DNA of 64,000 nucleotides from Chromatiaceae bacterium (GTDB taxonomy: Bacteria > Pseudomonadota > Gammaproteobacteria > Chromatiales > Chromatiaceae): contig JACKMK010000001.1 of assembly GCA_024235395.1 (NCBI GenBank), forward strand, positions 558,001 to 622,000, written 5' to 3'. Positions 17,131-25,434 of this stretch are shown here, piece by piece (the first letter of the stretch is position 1; each line of letters opens with the position of its first letter). The translations under genes were made by a program, and so were the position numbers. The notes below the pieces were generated by a model. It had not been told where the DNA came from, searched no databases, and saw only the letters and a list, made by a program, of their open reading frames with translations.

Positions 17131-18576
17131 ATGAAGACGTTTCACATCCTCGGCATCGTCGGGTTCCTGTGCATGATGTTCAGCCTATCGGTCATACCGC
17201 CGATCCTGGTTGCATTGTGGTTTGATGACGGCGAGGCAGTACATTTCGCGCTGTCGTTCGTGATGATCCACGCCATCGGACTCGCCCTGTGGCTGCCGAC
17301 GCGCCGCTCACTCGGCGATTTCGGCCGGCGCGAAGGATTCATCATCGTCACACTGTTCTGGCTGGTCTTGAGCCTCTTGTCGGCGATCCCGTTTGTGATC
17401 GGACCCCATTTGAGCTTCGTCGATGCGTTCTTTGAAGCCGTATCGGGCTTCACGACCACCGGGGCCACCGTCGTGATCGGCCTCGACCAGATGCCGCCCT
17501 CCATTCTCTACTACCGCGGCCAGCTACAGTGGCTCGGTGGCATGGGGCTGGTGGTGCTCGCCGTCGCGGTCATGCCGATGCTCGGTATCGGCGGCATGCA
17601 GTTGTATCGGGCCGAGGCACCAGGGCCGATGAAGGAGGAAAAGCTCAAGCCGCGCCTGACGCAGGTGGCGCGCGCCTTGTGGCTGCTGTACGTCGGACTG
17701 ACGGCGGCCTGTATTTTCTTTTACTGGATCGCCGGGATGAGCGTGTTCGATGCCGTCGTGCACGGCTTTGCAACTGTCTCCACAGGCGGTTTCTCCAGCC
17801 ACGACGCCAGTCTCGGCTACTTCGACAGCCCGGCGATCGATGCCATCGCGATCGTCTTCATGCTCGCCGGCGGGATCAATTTCGCGCTGCACTACCGTGC
17901 GCTCGCGGATCGTTCGCCAAGCCCCTACTGGCGCGACGTCGAGGCACGCAGCTTCCTGATCCTGATCGTCGTCGCGCTGCTGGTGATCGCAGGCATGCTG
18001 TGGCACCTGCAGGCCTACGAGCACCCGATGGACGCGTTGCTCGACTCGATGTTCGAGGTGGTATCGGTGATTACCAGCACGGGCTTCGGTACCGCGGATT
18101 TCTCGGTCTGGCCGAGTTTCCTGCCGCTGCTGCTGATCTTCATGAGCTTCGTCGGCGGCTGTGGCGGTTCGACCGCCGGCGGCATCAAGGTTTCACGCGT
18201 GCTGTTGCTGCTGAAACAGGGCGGCCAGGAGATCCACTACCTGATCCATCCGCACGCCGTACGCCCCTTGCGCATAGGTACCCAGGTGTTGGCGCCGCGC
18301 GTAAGCCAGGCGATCTGGGGATTCTTTTCGGCCTACGTCGTGGTGTTCGCACTGCTGACGCTGATGATGATGGCGGCCGGGCTGGATCAGGTCAGCGCGT
18401 TCTCAGCGGTGGCGACCTGCATCAACAACCTCGGCCCTGGACTCGGCGAGGTGGCGACGACCTTTGCCGGCGTCAGCGACGCCGGCAAACTGATCGGTAT
18501 TCTGGCGATGCTCTTCGGACGACTGGAGATTTTCACCGTACTGGTGATATTGACCCCGGCCTTCTGGCGCGACTGA
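17131..18576 (+). CDS. trkH: TrkH family potassium uptake channel subunit
   Basis: 481 residues, the usual TrkH length. It consists of four pseudo-repeats, each with a pore loop: FTTTGATV, VSTGGFS, TSTGFGT and NNLGPGL. These glycine positions make the potassium selectivity filter. The intramembrane element FVGGCGGSTAGGIKVSR is the conserved TrkH loop that precedes the gate. The protein is in the inner membrane and needs the peripheral nucleotide-binding subunit TrkA, which is not encoded in this window. The gene ends 15 bases from the convergent chemoreceptor gene. Confidence 0.95.
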   Translation: MKTFHILGIVGFLCMMFSLSVIPPILVALWFDDGEAVHFALSFVMIHAIGLALWLPTRRSLGDFGRREGFIIVTLFWLVLSLLSAIPFVIGPHLSFVDAFFEAVSGFTTTGATVVIGLDQMPPSILYYRGQLQWLGGMGLVVLAVAVMPMLGIGGMQLYRAEAPGPMKEEKLKPRLTQVARALWLLYVGLTAACIFFYWIAGMSVFDAVVHGFATVSTGGFSSHDASLGYFDSPAIDAIAIVFMLAGGINFALHYRALADRSPSPYWRDVEARSFLILIVVALLVIAGMLWHLQAYEHPMDALLDSMFEVVSVITSTGFGTADFSVWPSFLPLLLIFMSFVGGCGGSTAGGIKVSRVLLLLKQGGQEIHYLIHPHAVRPLRIGTQVLAPRVSQAIWGFFSAYVVVFALLTLMMMAAGLDQVSAFSAVATCINNLGPGLGEVATTFAGVSDAGKLIGILAMLFGRLEIFTVLVILTPAFWRD

Positions 18577-18591
18577 GCATCGGCGCCGGGT

Positions 18592-21450
18592 TCAGAATTC
18601 CTCCCACTCCTCTTCGTCGTCCACCGGGGGCGCCTTGGCACGCTGCGGCTTTGGCGACGGAGCCGGCTTGCCCTTCGCTTTCGCTGGCGCAGGCGGCCTG
18701 GCGGCTGCGACCTTGGCTGTCTGCCGGGACGCCGGGGCCGACGACTTGTCCGCTGCCGACCGCGACGATGCGACGACGGTCTTGGCGGGTGCCAGCGGGG
18801 CGCGAGACATCGGGGGCGTGCCGGAGATCTTGAAGAATCCGACCAACTGTTCCATCTCCCTGGCTTTGTCGCTCATCGACGCCGATGCCGCGGACGTCTC
18901 CTCGGCCAGCGCCGCGTTCTGCTGGGTCACCTCGTCCATCGCAGTGACCGCCTGGTTGACCTGGTCGATACCGGAGGACTGTTCCGCAGACGCAGCAGCG
19001 ATCTCCGCGATGATGTCACCCACCTTTTTCACCCCGGTGACGATCTCTCCGAGCATGGCACCGGACTGGTTCACCAGTTCGCTACCGGCTTTTACCTTGC
19101 CGACCGAGTCCTGGATCAGCTCCTTGATTTGTTTCGCTGCCGTCGCCGACCTGCCGGCGAGATTGCGGACCTCGGTTGCGACCACGGCAAAGCCACGCCC
19201 CTGTTCACCGGCACGCGCCGCCTCCACCGAGGCGTTCAGCGCGAGCAGGTTGGTCTGGAACGCGATCTCGTCGATCACCCCGATGATCTCGGCGATCTTG
19301 CCGCTCGCGGTGTCGATCTCACCCATCGCCGACACTGCATGACTCACCACCTCACCACCGCGCGTCGCCAACTGGCTCGCGCTGCCAGCCAGTTGGTTGG
19401 CCTGCTGCGCGTTATCGGCATTGTTGCGCACCGTCGAGGTGAGCTGCTCCATCGAAGCAGCCGTCTCCTCGAGCGCCGCCGCCTGCTGCTCGGTACGCGA
19501 TGACAGATTGTTGTTGCCGGACGAGATCTCGCCCGCCCCGGTGTTGATCGCGTCTGTCGCCTCGCGCAATTCGTGCACGATCTTTTCGATGTTGCGCACG
19601 GTCGTGTTGACATCTTCCTTGACCTTGCCAAACGCACCCGAATAATCGCGCTCGATCGGCCGGGTCAGGTCGCCGTCGGCCATTGCACCCATCGTATCCG
19701 CGATGTCGCCGAACACATTCTCGATCACCTCGACCAGCTCGTTGATGCCGCTGGCGAGTTTGAGGAAAAAGCCCTGTTTGTCCTCCAGCGAGACGCGTGT
19801 CGCGAGATCACCGTCGCGCGCCGCGGCCACGATACCGTCGATCTCACGTTCGACCGCGACCTCGGCGGTGCGGTTGGCCCATTCGACCACGGTGCCGAGG
19901 CGATCGCCCTGCTCATCCAGCACAGGATTGGCGACCACGCGTAGGGTCAGACCCGCCACCTCCATCTCGCTGCTCACGGTCGACGTCATACCATCGAGCA
20001 GGCGACGCTGATGCGACGGGTCTTTGTGGAACTGGTCCATGTTGCTGCCCAGCAGCCGGGTGCTGTCGAACCCGGGCAACACCTCGCGCAGTTCCGTCTG
20101 GGCGTCGCCGAACATCTTTTGCAACGCCTTGTTCAGATAGATGATGTTGTAGTCCGCGTCCGCCACCATCACCGAACTGGTGACGTTGTCCAGGGCCGTG
20201 CGAATGCGCAGGTTTTCACTCGCATGCCGGCGCTCGACCTCGAGCCGTTTGGCCTCTTCATCGGCGGCGCGCATTTCGGCGGTCAGATCTGCCCACTCGA
20301 CCGCGATGCCGAGACGTTGCCCCTTGGCGTCGACCACCGGATTGGCGATGATGCGGAAGGTACGTGGCCCGACGGTCACTTGCGATTCGTAGGTATCCGT
20401 CAGCTTGTCGAGCAAACGACGCTGATGCTGTGGCTTCACATGGAATACGTCGATGTTGCGCCCGATCAGATTGTTGGCGTCGAATCCAGGCAACATTTCA
20501 TGTAGGTCGGCTTCCGCGTCGCGGAACATCGCCTGTACGGCATCGTTCGCGTAGATGATGTTGTAGTCGCCGTCGGCGACCATCACGTTCGTACTGACGC
20601 AGTCCAGCGCGGTCTTCAGACGCGTGGCCTCTTCCTTCTGACGGGACGTGTCGTCGATCAGATTGCCGAACTTCTCTATCGCGGTATTGAAATGGTTGGC
20701 CAGGGCACCGATCTCGTCGTTCGACTCGAGGCTCAGACGCTGTGACCAGTCGGCCCGGCCCTCGGCCACTGCGCGCATCGTGTTGACCAGCTGATTGAGG
20801 GGTTGTGAGACGATACGCGAGAACAAGGCGCCGATGATCAACAGGCCCAGCACCATCAGCGCGGAATTGATGCCGATGTTCATCAACAGGTCGCGGTTGA
20901 CCGCGGCATCGAAGGCTTCCAGCGAATAGTCGACGCGCACCACGCCCAGGACCTCGCCCTCTGGTGCGACGTGGCAGCCGATACAATCCGTCCCGCGGAA
21001 GTCCTTGCTGGCCGGCAACGGCAGCAGCACCTTGAGAACCCGTCCGTTTTCGCCCGCTTCGATCAACTCGATACGTTCGCCAGCCAGCGCCCGGCGGTCT
21101 AGGTCGTCGCGGACCTGGGCGTTTTCGTCGCCCGGGCCGTACAGCTTGGTTACCGCGGGACCACGGATGATGCGCGCATCGAGCACGGCCTCGCGTGCCA
21201 GTACCTTCTTGCGCGGAATATCGCGATTGGCCATGCCGCCGGTGAGCATCAGCGTATTGATGTTGTCGAAGTAGGATTCGGCGAGATCGGTAGTCTGGTG
21301 TTCGACCAGCTGATTGACCAGGGTACGTTGGCTGTAGGCCAGGTAACCGGCGGTACACACCAACATCACGGCGAACAAGACGCCTAGCATCCGATAGATT
21401 TTTCCCCGGACGGTTGCAACACCGCCCAGACCCGGAATCTGCAATCTCAT
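18592..21450 (-). CDS. Methyl-accepting chemotaxis protein with CxxCH heme motif, tandem PAS domains and C-terminal CheR tether
   Basis: 952 residues. Membrane helix at about 19-40, a periplasmic sensor domain (41-187), a second helix (188-210) and a HAMP domain (211-263). Then come two closely similar PAS domains (about 279-395 and 415-530; both contain DYNIIY, LPGFD and QRRLLD), a second HAMP-like linker and the methyl-accepting signalling domain with the invariant hairpin EIAFQTNLLALNASVEAARAGEQGRG. The sensor domain ends in DCIGCH (C156-H160), a c-type heme attachment site. The last 90 residues are a flexible Ala/Pro/Lys linker ending EEWEEF, which fits the xWxxF pentapeptide that tethers CheR and CheB. 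The ATG at 21450 is chosen because it gives a normal N-in membrane topology. A redox- or gas-sensing role is inferred from the heme motif. Confidence 0.93.
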   Translation of the reverse strand: MRLQIPGLGGVATVRGKIYRMLGVLFAVMLVCTAGYLAYSQRTLVNQLVEHQTTDLAESYFDNINTLMLTGGMANRDIPRKKVLAREAVLDARIIRGPAVTKLYGPGDENAQVRDDLDRRALAGERIELIEAGENGRVLKVLLPLPASKDFRGTDCIGCHVAPEGEVLGVVRVDYSLEAFDAAVNRDLLMNIGINSALMVLGLLIIGALFSRIVSQPLNQLVNTMRAVAEGRADWSQRLSLESNDEIGALANHFNTAIEKFGNLIDDTSRQKEEATRLKTALDCVSTNVMVADGDYNIIYANDAVQAMFRDAEADLHEMLPGFDANNLIGRNIDVFHVKPQHQRRLLDKLTDTYESQVTVGPRTFRIIANPVVDAKGQRLGIAVEWADLTAEMRAADEEAKRLEVERRHASENLRIRTALDNVTSSVMVADADYNIIYLNKALQKMFGDAQTELREVLPGFDSTRLLGSNMDQFHKDPSHQRRLLDGMTSTVSSEMEVAGLTLRVVANPVLDEQGDRLGTVVEWANRTAEVAVEREIDGIVAAARDGDLATRVSLEDKQGFFLKLASGINELVEVIENVFGDIADTMGAMADGDLTRPIERDYSGAFGKVKEDVNTTVRNIEKIVHELREATDAINTGAGEISSGNNNLSSRTEQQAAALEETAASMEQLTSTVRNNADNAQQANQLAGSASQLATRGGEVVSHAVSAMGEIDTASGKIAEIIGVIDEIAFQTNLLALNASVEAARAGEQGRGFAVVATEVRNLAGRSATAAKQIKELIQDSVGKVKAGSELVNQSGAMLGEIVTGVKKVGDIIAEIAAASAEQSSGIDQVNQAVTAMDEVTQQNAALAEETSAASASMSDKAREMEQLVGFFKISGTPPMSRAPLAPAKTVVASSRSAADKSSAPASRQTAKVAAARPPAPAKAKGKPAPSPKPQRAKAPPVDDEEEWEEF

Positions 21451-21788
21451 AAAGGTACCCTGCTGTAGCTGGCGCGACCACGACACGCGTCGCTGATATG
21501 CATCGGCAGATCCCGGCCAATTTTGAGGCGACAGATCCCATGCCGACGGCCGGTCCTGGAACATCCCCCCTGCGTGCTAGGGCGCACCCCGGGTCGACAC
21601 CGGCGCCAGGTGCGGCGTCGCACGCGGCACGGCGGGGTTTGGATGCAGAGGCGGACGGGCTGTTGCACCCGGCGCGGGTGTGGATACAGCAGGGCGAACG
21701 GCAATCCCCTTTCCGGACCGGGACGCTGAGCCGCATGCGCTCGGCGAAGGCCGTCGTACCCGGAGGCCGGTGGAGATCTCGGGCGCGC
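21451..21788. other. 338-base gap upstream of the chemoreceptor gene
   Basis: No convincing gene on either strand; the short open frames are Arg/Pro/Ala-rich and look like shadows of GC-rich DNA. It should contain the promoter of the chemoreceptor gene, but I see no clear sigma-70 or sigma-28 pair. Confidence 0.4.
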
Positions 21789-22226
21789 CTAGTGTCGCGA
21801 GAGCGACGACAGATGCCGGAGCGATTCCCTGGCATCGTCGCGCAGGCGCGCGAGCAACACACCTTCGTCGGCCGACCAATCCTGCGATTGCGCTTCATCC
21901 AGCAGTGACAGCCATTGCTGCTCCGCTTCGAACACACGTGCGACAGGCAGCTCGACATCGCCCAGCCACCCGACCACGCGGTCCATGACAGCCTGCAGCT
22001 GATTGGCCTCCTGGTCTGCCGCGGTCGGTTGATCATCGCGCTGGCGCGTACAGTGCGCCAACCTGTCGAGCAGTGGTGCCCTGGCTTCGCAGATCACCGA
22101 CAGGATGTCACTGAGCCGTGCATCCATGTCGGCGTCGATCAGGCTCCGGTATCTCAACAGCAGGCCCGACCCGCTGGCATGCAACTCGGCCAAAGTCGCC
22201 TGTTCGGTGTCTCGCAGAGTGACCAT
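21789..22226 (-). CDS. Small all-helical protein of unknown function
   Basis: 145 residues from ATG 22226, with GAGGG seven bases upstream. There is no signal peptide or membrane segment. The sequence suggests four amphipathic helices with acidic and histidine-containing faces (RYRSLIDADMDARLSDIL, RQRDDQ, QEANQLQAVMDRVV, VFEAEQQWLSLLDEAQ). This resembles ferritin-like or DUF2383-type four-helix bundles in layout, but I cannot match the metal-binding EXXH pattern, so this is only a suggestion. It lies 37 bases after the lipid kinase gene on the same strand and is probably co-transcribed with it. Confidence 0.5.
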   Translation of the reverse strand: MVTLRDTEQATLAELHASGSGLLLRYRSLIDADMDARLSDILSVICEARAPLLDRLAHCTRQRDDQPTAADQEANQLQAVMDRVVGWLGDVELPVARVFEAEQQWLSLLDEAQSQDWSADEGVLLARLRDDARESLRHLSSLSRH

Positions 22227-22263
22227 GTGTTTCCCTCGTCCGTTGCGTTTCGGCTGGCGGGGT

Positions 22264-23121
22264 TCAATCCGATGCCCGGGCAGGGACGATGACGCGCAGC
22301 ACCCGGTGCTCGATCGTGAAGCGCGCCGGAACCTCGCCCGCCTGCTCGCCATCGGCGGTGATCCTGCGGGGCGCACAATCATCGACCTCGCAGTGCGGTC
22401 CGCGCATGCGCACCAGCGCATCATCGCTCGGAGTGGTGGCGAGCATCTGCGCCTTGATCCATACCCAGATCAGACGCCAGACCGGTTTGGGCCGGATCGC
22501 GATCACATCGATTGCGCCATCGTCCTGCGCCACATCGAATACCCGCTGGCCACCCCCGAACGACACACCGTTTGCGACAACGATCTCCAGCCAGCGTCCC
22601 CGGTGCGTTACGCCGCCGCAGCGGATGGTCGCCTTGAAGCCGCGGCGACGTTGCAGCTTGTCCAAGACCGCGCTCGGATAACTGAGTCGTCCCCAACCCC
22701 GTCTCTTGCGCGTCTCCGCCCGGCGTCCGACCTCCGACCCGAACCCCACATGCGCGACGTTCAAAAAATGGCGGTCGTTCACGGCGGCCAGATCCAGGGT
22801 CCGCGCCACGCCGCGTACGATCGTTTCACAGGCGGCATCTGGGTCGAGCGGAATATCGAGACCTCGCGCGAGATCGTTTCCAGTACCTGCGGGCAGTACG
22901 CCAAGGCGACAACCGCTGCGCGCGCAGTCTCGTGCCACCAGATTCACGGTCCCGTCGCCACCGGCGACGATCACCCGGTCGTCGGCCGACAGGCGAGCGA
23001 TCTGCCCGAGATCATCCAACGGTCTCGGCGCCTCCGCGAGGCCCGCCGCGGCGAGCCGCTTCAGCCATTCCTGTCGACCGCGCGACGTGCCCGATCGATC
23101 ATTGGTCAGCAGCCAGTCCAT
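22264..23121 (-). CDS. YegS/diacylglycerol-kinase family lipid kinase
   Basis: 285 residues. Nucleotide-binding motif VAGGDGTVN (52-60), then LPAGTGNDLARGL (77-89) and the C-terminal beta domain with VANGVSFGGGQRVFD and ITADGEQAGE. These are the three standard motifs of the DAGK catalytic family, whose members phosphorylate lipids such as diacylglycerol, phosphatidylglycerol or sphingosine. The substrate cannot be told from sequence. It is soluble and likely bound to the inner membrane face. The EipA-like gene lies 27 bases upstream in the same direction, so a link to envelope lipid homeostasis is plausible. Confidence 0.9.
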   Translation of the reverse strand: MDWLLTNDRSGTSRGRQEWLKRLAAAGLAEAPRPLDDLGQIARLSADDRVIVAGGDGTVNLVARDCARSGCRLGVLPAGTGNDLARGLDIPLDPDAACETIVRGVARTLDLAAVNDRHFLNVAHVGFGSEVGRRAETRKRRGWGRLSYPSAVLDKLQRRRGFKATIRCGGVTHRGRWLEIVVANGVSFGGGQRVFDVAQDDGAIDVIAIRPKPVWRLIWVWIKAQMLATTPSDDALVRMRGPHCEVDDCAPRRITADGEQAGEVPARFTIEHRVLRVIVPARASD

Positions 23122-23148
23122 CGTGCATCACTTTGCGTCAGTAGCCGC

Positions 23149-23712
23149 TTAGAAGGGGTTCAGGCTCGCCTCGCGGGTGAAGTCCATATAGCCGACGTTG
23201 ACACCCTGCCGCCATCCCGCCCCGAGGCGGATCGGCGCGATGACCGTATCCTCGACCTGCAGGTAGTTCATACCCACGCCACCGACGAAGAACAGGCTGC
23301 CCTCGATGCCCGGATACCGTTGGAACAGGGACTCCGGGCTTGCCAACCGGTAGATCAGGACGAACACCTTGGAAGCGTTCGCGCCGGCATCGAACCCGAT
23401 CGACGGCCCCTGCCAGTACACCTTGCGAGAGTAGCCACCGGCCGTCTGCAGCTGCCCTTTGCCGTAACGCACACCGACACCCAATGCCGCTGATATCTCA
23501 TCTCCGGCGATATAGGCATCCGGTTCACCATGGTCGGCAAACGCCTTTTCCACGACGTCCGCGAGTCCTTCCGCTCCTTCACCGAAGAAGTCTTCGACCT
23601 TTTGCAGTATCTCGTTCTTCGAATACGTCTGGTGTTCCGGCTTCTGCTCGGCCATCACCACGCCGGCGAACAAGATCAGCGCCAGGTACAGACCATACTT
23701 CACGGCTTTCAT
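23149..23712 (-). CDS. eipA: EipA/DUF1134 family periplasmic envelope-integrity protein
   Basis: 187 residues. Signal peptide about 1-21 (MKAVKYGLYLALILFAGVVMA), then the highly conserved DUF1134 core: AGDEISAALGVGVRYGKG, KVYWQGPSIGFDAGAN, PESLFQRYPGIEGSLFFVGG, VGMNYLQ and IRLGAGWRQGVNVGY, ending SLNPF. EipA was described in alphaproteobacteria as a secreted beta-barrel protein needed for envelope integrity. Its presence next to a lipid kinase and HdeD fits an envelope-stress theme. The ATG at 23712 follows GAGGACGAATCC. A helical insert (about residues 30-58, rich in Glu and Gly) precedes the conserved core. Confidence 0.85.
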   Translation of the reverse strand: MKAVKYGLYLALILFAGVVMAEQKPEHQTYSKNEILQKVEDFFGEGAEGLADVVEKAFADHGEPDAYIAGDEISAALGVGVRYGKGQLQTAGGYSRKVYWQGPSIGFDAGANASKVFVLIYRLASPESLFQRYPGIEGSLFFVGGVGMNYLQVEDTVIAPIRLGAGWRQGVNVGYMDFTREASLNPF

Positions 23713-23779
23713 GGATTCGTCCTCGGTACAAAATGGATTGGAGCGGCAAACGCCCGGGGCGACTGCGCGTCTTCCAGCA

Positions 23780-23944
23780 TCATAGGCGCGGGCGTCGGCC
23801 CATGACGAACAAAACAAGCGCGACGATCAGTCCGACAACAAACAGGATCCAGGCGATCTGTGTAGCGGTTCCGGCGACTCCACTGAAGCCCAGTGCCCCC
23901 GCGACAATGGCGACTATCAAGAATGTCAGTGCCCATCCAAGCAT
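23780..23944 (-). CDS. DUF1328 (YtjA-like) small membrane protein
   Basis: 54 residues, starting MLGWALTFLIVAIVAGALGF and ending FVMGRRPRL, with GGAG seven bases before the ATG. Two transmembrane helices are connected by a short GVAGTA turn. This is the complete DUF1328 pattern. Such proteins are abundant, often stress- or stationary-phase-induced, and of unknown function. It sits between the EipA-like and HdeD genes on the same strand. Confidence 0.85.
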   Translation of the reverse strand: MLGWALTFLIVAIVAGALGFSGVAGTATQIAWILFVVGLIVALVLFVMGRRPRL

Positions 23945-24193
23945 CGTTGATCTCCGTTGCGCCGGTGACCGTTACCGGCAAGGTATGCGGTGCAAGGTGC
24001 GGGCCAATGACAGCACCGCGAAGGTGTCCCGCGAAAACGTGCCGGTCGTCACACAGCGAAGCCGGTTTCCACCCGAACCGGTAACGGTGCGGCGGTTTTC
24101 GACAACCCACGTCGCCGAAATGCGCCTCCCCGGACCGCGCCCCGACCACTCCCTGTCGTAATGGCACGCGCACACACCAACGCTGGGCATGGG

Positions 24194-24841
24194 TCAGCTG
24201 TCGGGTTTGCCGGAAGCAAGGGCCGACGGAAGTCCGTACCGACGCGACGCCGATGCTATCGCCAGCAGCGTCACGCCATTGAGCAGCAGTTCGACCGCTA
24301 GAATGGTCCCGATGACCCACAAAGACGTCGTCGGCCAACCGTACAGGATCACCCCGGCCAGCAGCAGATCGATGACGCCGCCGGCCAGTGCCAGACGCCA
24401 CCGCCAGCGAAACCGTCGGCATTGCCACGCGTAACCCAACCGTGCCGCCCCCAGGGCAATGAGAAACGCCGTCATCACGATCGTCAGGCTGAGCGTCCCG
24501 GCAATCGGGTCCCACACCAGCAGTGCACCTACGGCGAGGTATGCGATACCGACAAAGGCGTGCACCATCCCGCCGGCCCAGCGCCTCCCTCGGGTGGTCA
24601 TGGCATGCCAGACCTGGACGCCACCGGCCAGTATCGCCAGTACGCCGAATGCCATGACGCTCACCAGTGTCAGTCGCACCGCATAGGTCACACCGACCAG
24701 GCCGGCGACGATCATGCCGACGCCCATTGCCGCCATCCACCGCCAATCGACCGGCAATTCGGAGAGTCCCAGCGGCGCGCTTCGGCGCGCTGCTACCTGC
24801 TCGCTTCCCGTATGCTGCAGTGTCGGTTGCGTGTCGATCAT
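24194..24841 (-). CDS. hdeD: HdeD family acid-resistance membrane protein
   Basis: 215 residues with six predicted transmembrane helices in three hairpins (DUF308 repeats), including MAFGVLAILAGGVQVWHAM, GIAYLAVGALLVWDP and GTILAVELLLNGVTLLAIA. HdeD contributes to acid resistance at high cell density in Escherichia coli; the mechanism is unknown. Its ribosome site is a near-perfect GAGGAGGT, suggesting high expression. The first 30 residues are a polar cytoplasmic extension not found in the shortest family members. Confidence 0.85.
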   Translation of the reverse strand: MIDTQPTLQHTGSEQVAARRSAPLGLSELPVDWRWMAAMGVGMIVAGLVGVTYAVRLTLVSVMAFGVLAILAGGVQVWHAMTTRGRRWAGGMVHAFVGIAYLAVGALLVWDPIAGTLSLTIVMTAFLIALGAARLGYAWQCRRFRWRWRLALAGGVIDLLLAGVILYGWPTTSLWVIGTILAVELLLNGVTLLAIASASRRYGLPSALASGKPDS

Positions 24842-25434
24842 TCGATACCTCCTCGCCCGGTTACGATCGTTTCACAAGACATCGTCGGGCACAGGGTCGC
24901 GTGCCCTTCCGCCGATCCCTACCAGACAGCGCCGGCCCGGTTTTGGATCGGTGCATCTGTCGCACAGGACATGCCAGACAACGGGCAGCCCGGTGGTATG
25001 GCCCAAGACCGCGGCGACCCCGGGGCAGGATGCGTACGGCCGCGCGGCGACCAGCGCATATCCGCCGAATTCGGTGCATATCGACCACAAGAGCCACAGC
25101 GCTGCGCGGTCTTGTCCACGGCGCGTAGCCGGGCATCGGCGCATACCGCGTTCGGCAACCCTCGAGACGCCGGTTGGTACGCCCCTGAGCAGGCACAGAG
25201 GGGTGGCGCGCATATTGCTGACCCACCTTTCAGACGTCGTGCGGCGTGAGCCGGAACGATGTCGACGCGCATGAAAGTGCGATTTCTGGTCAAAGGATGC
25301 GGTACGTCCGATCACGGACTGCAGGCGGGTACCTGTGGCCGTCCTTTGCACCACTGCCAGCGCGCCGGGCCGCCGCACGGCCGTCGTCGAAACTCGAAAA
25401 GGCGTGAAACTGGGCGCTTCACGAAGGGTGAGCC
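24842..25434. other. 593-base divergent intergenic region between hdeD and the histidine kinase gene
   Basis: No protein family is recognisable. The longest frames on the minus strand contain several cysteines and a WLLWSICTEFGGY-like hydrophobic patch, but have no ribosome site, no conserved domain and a composition typical of GC-rich non-coding sequence. The region must contain promoters for both flanking genes; I see no consensus pair. Confidence 0.4.

Noticed and set aside
24872..25378. Cysteine-containing minus-strand open frame between hdeD and the kinase gene
   Set aside because: No ribosome site, no family match, and GC-rich shadow-like composition (many Arg, Pro, Ala). The Cys pairs do not form a CxxCH or zinc pattern.
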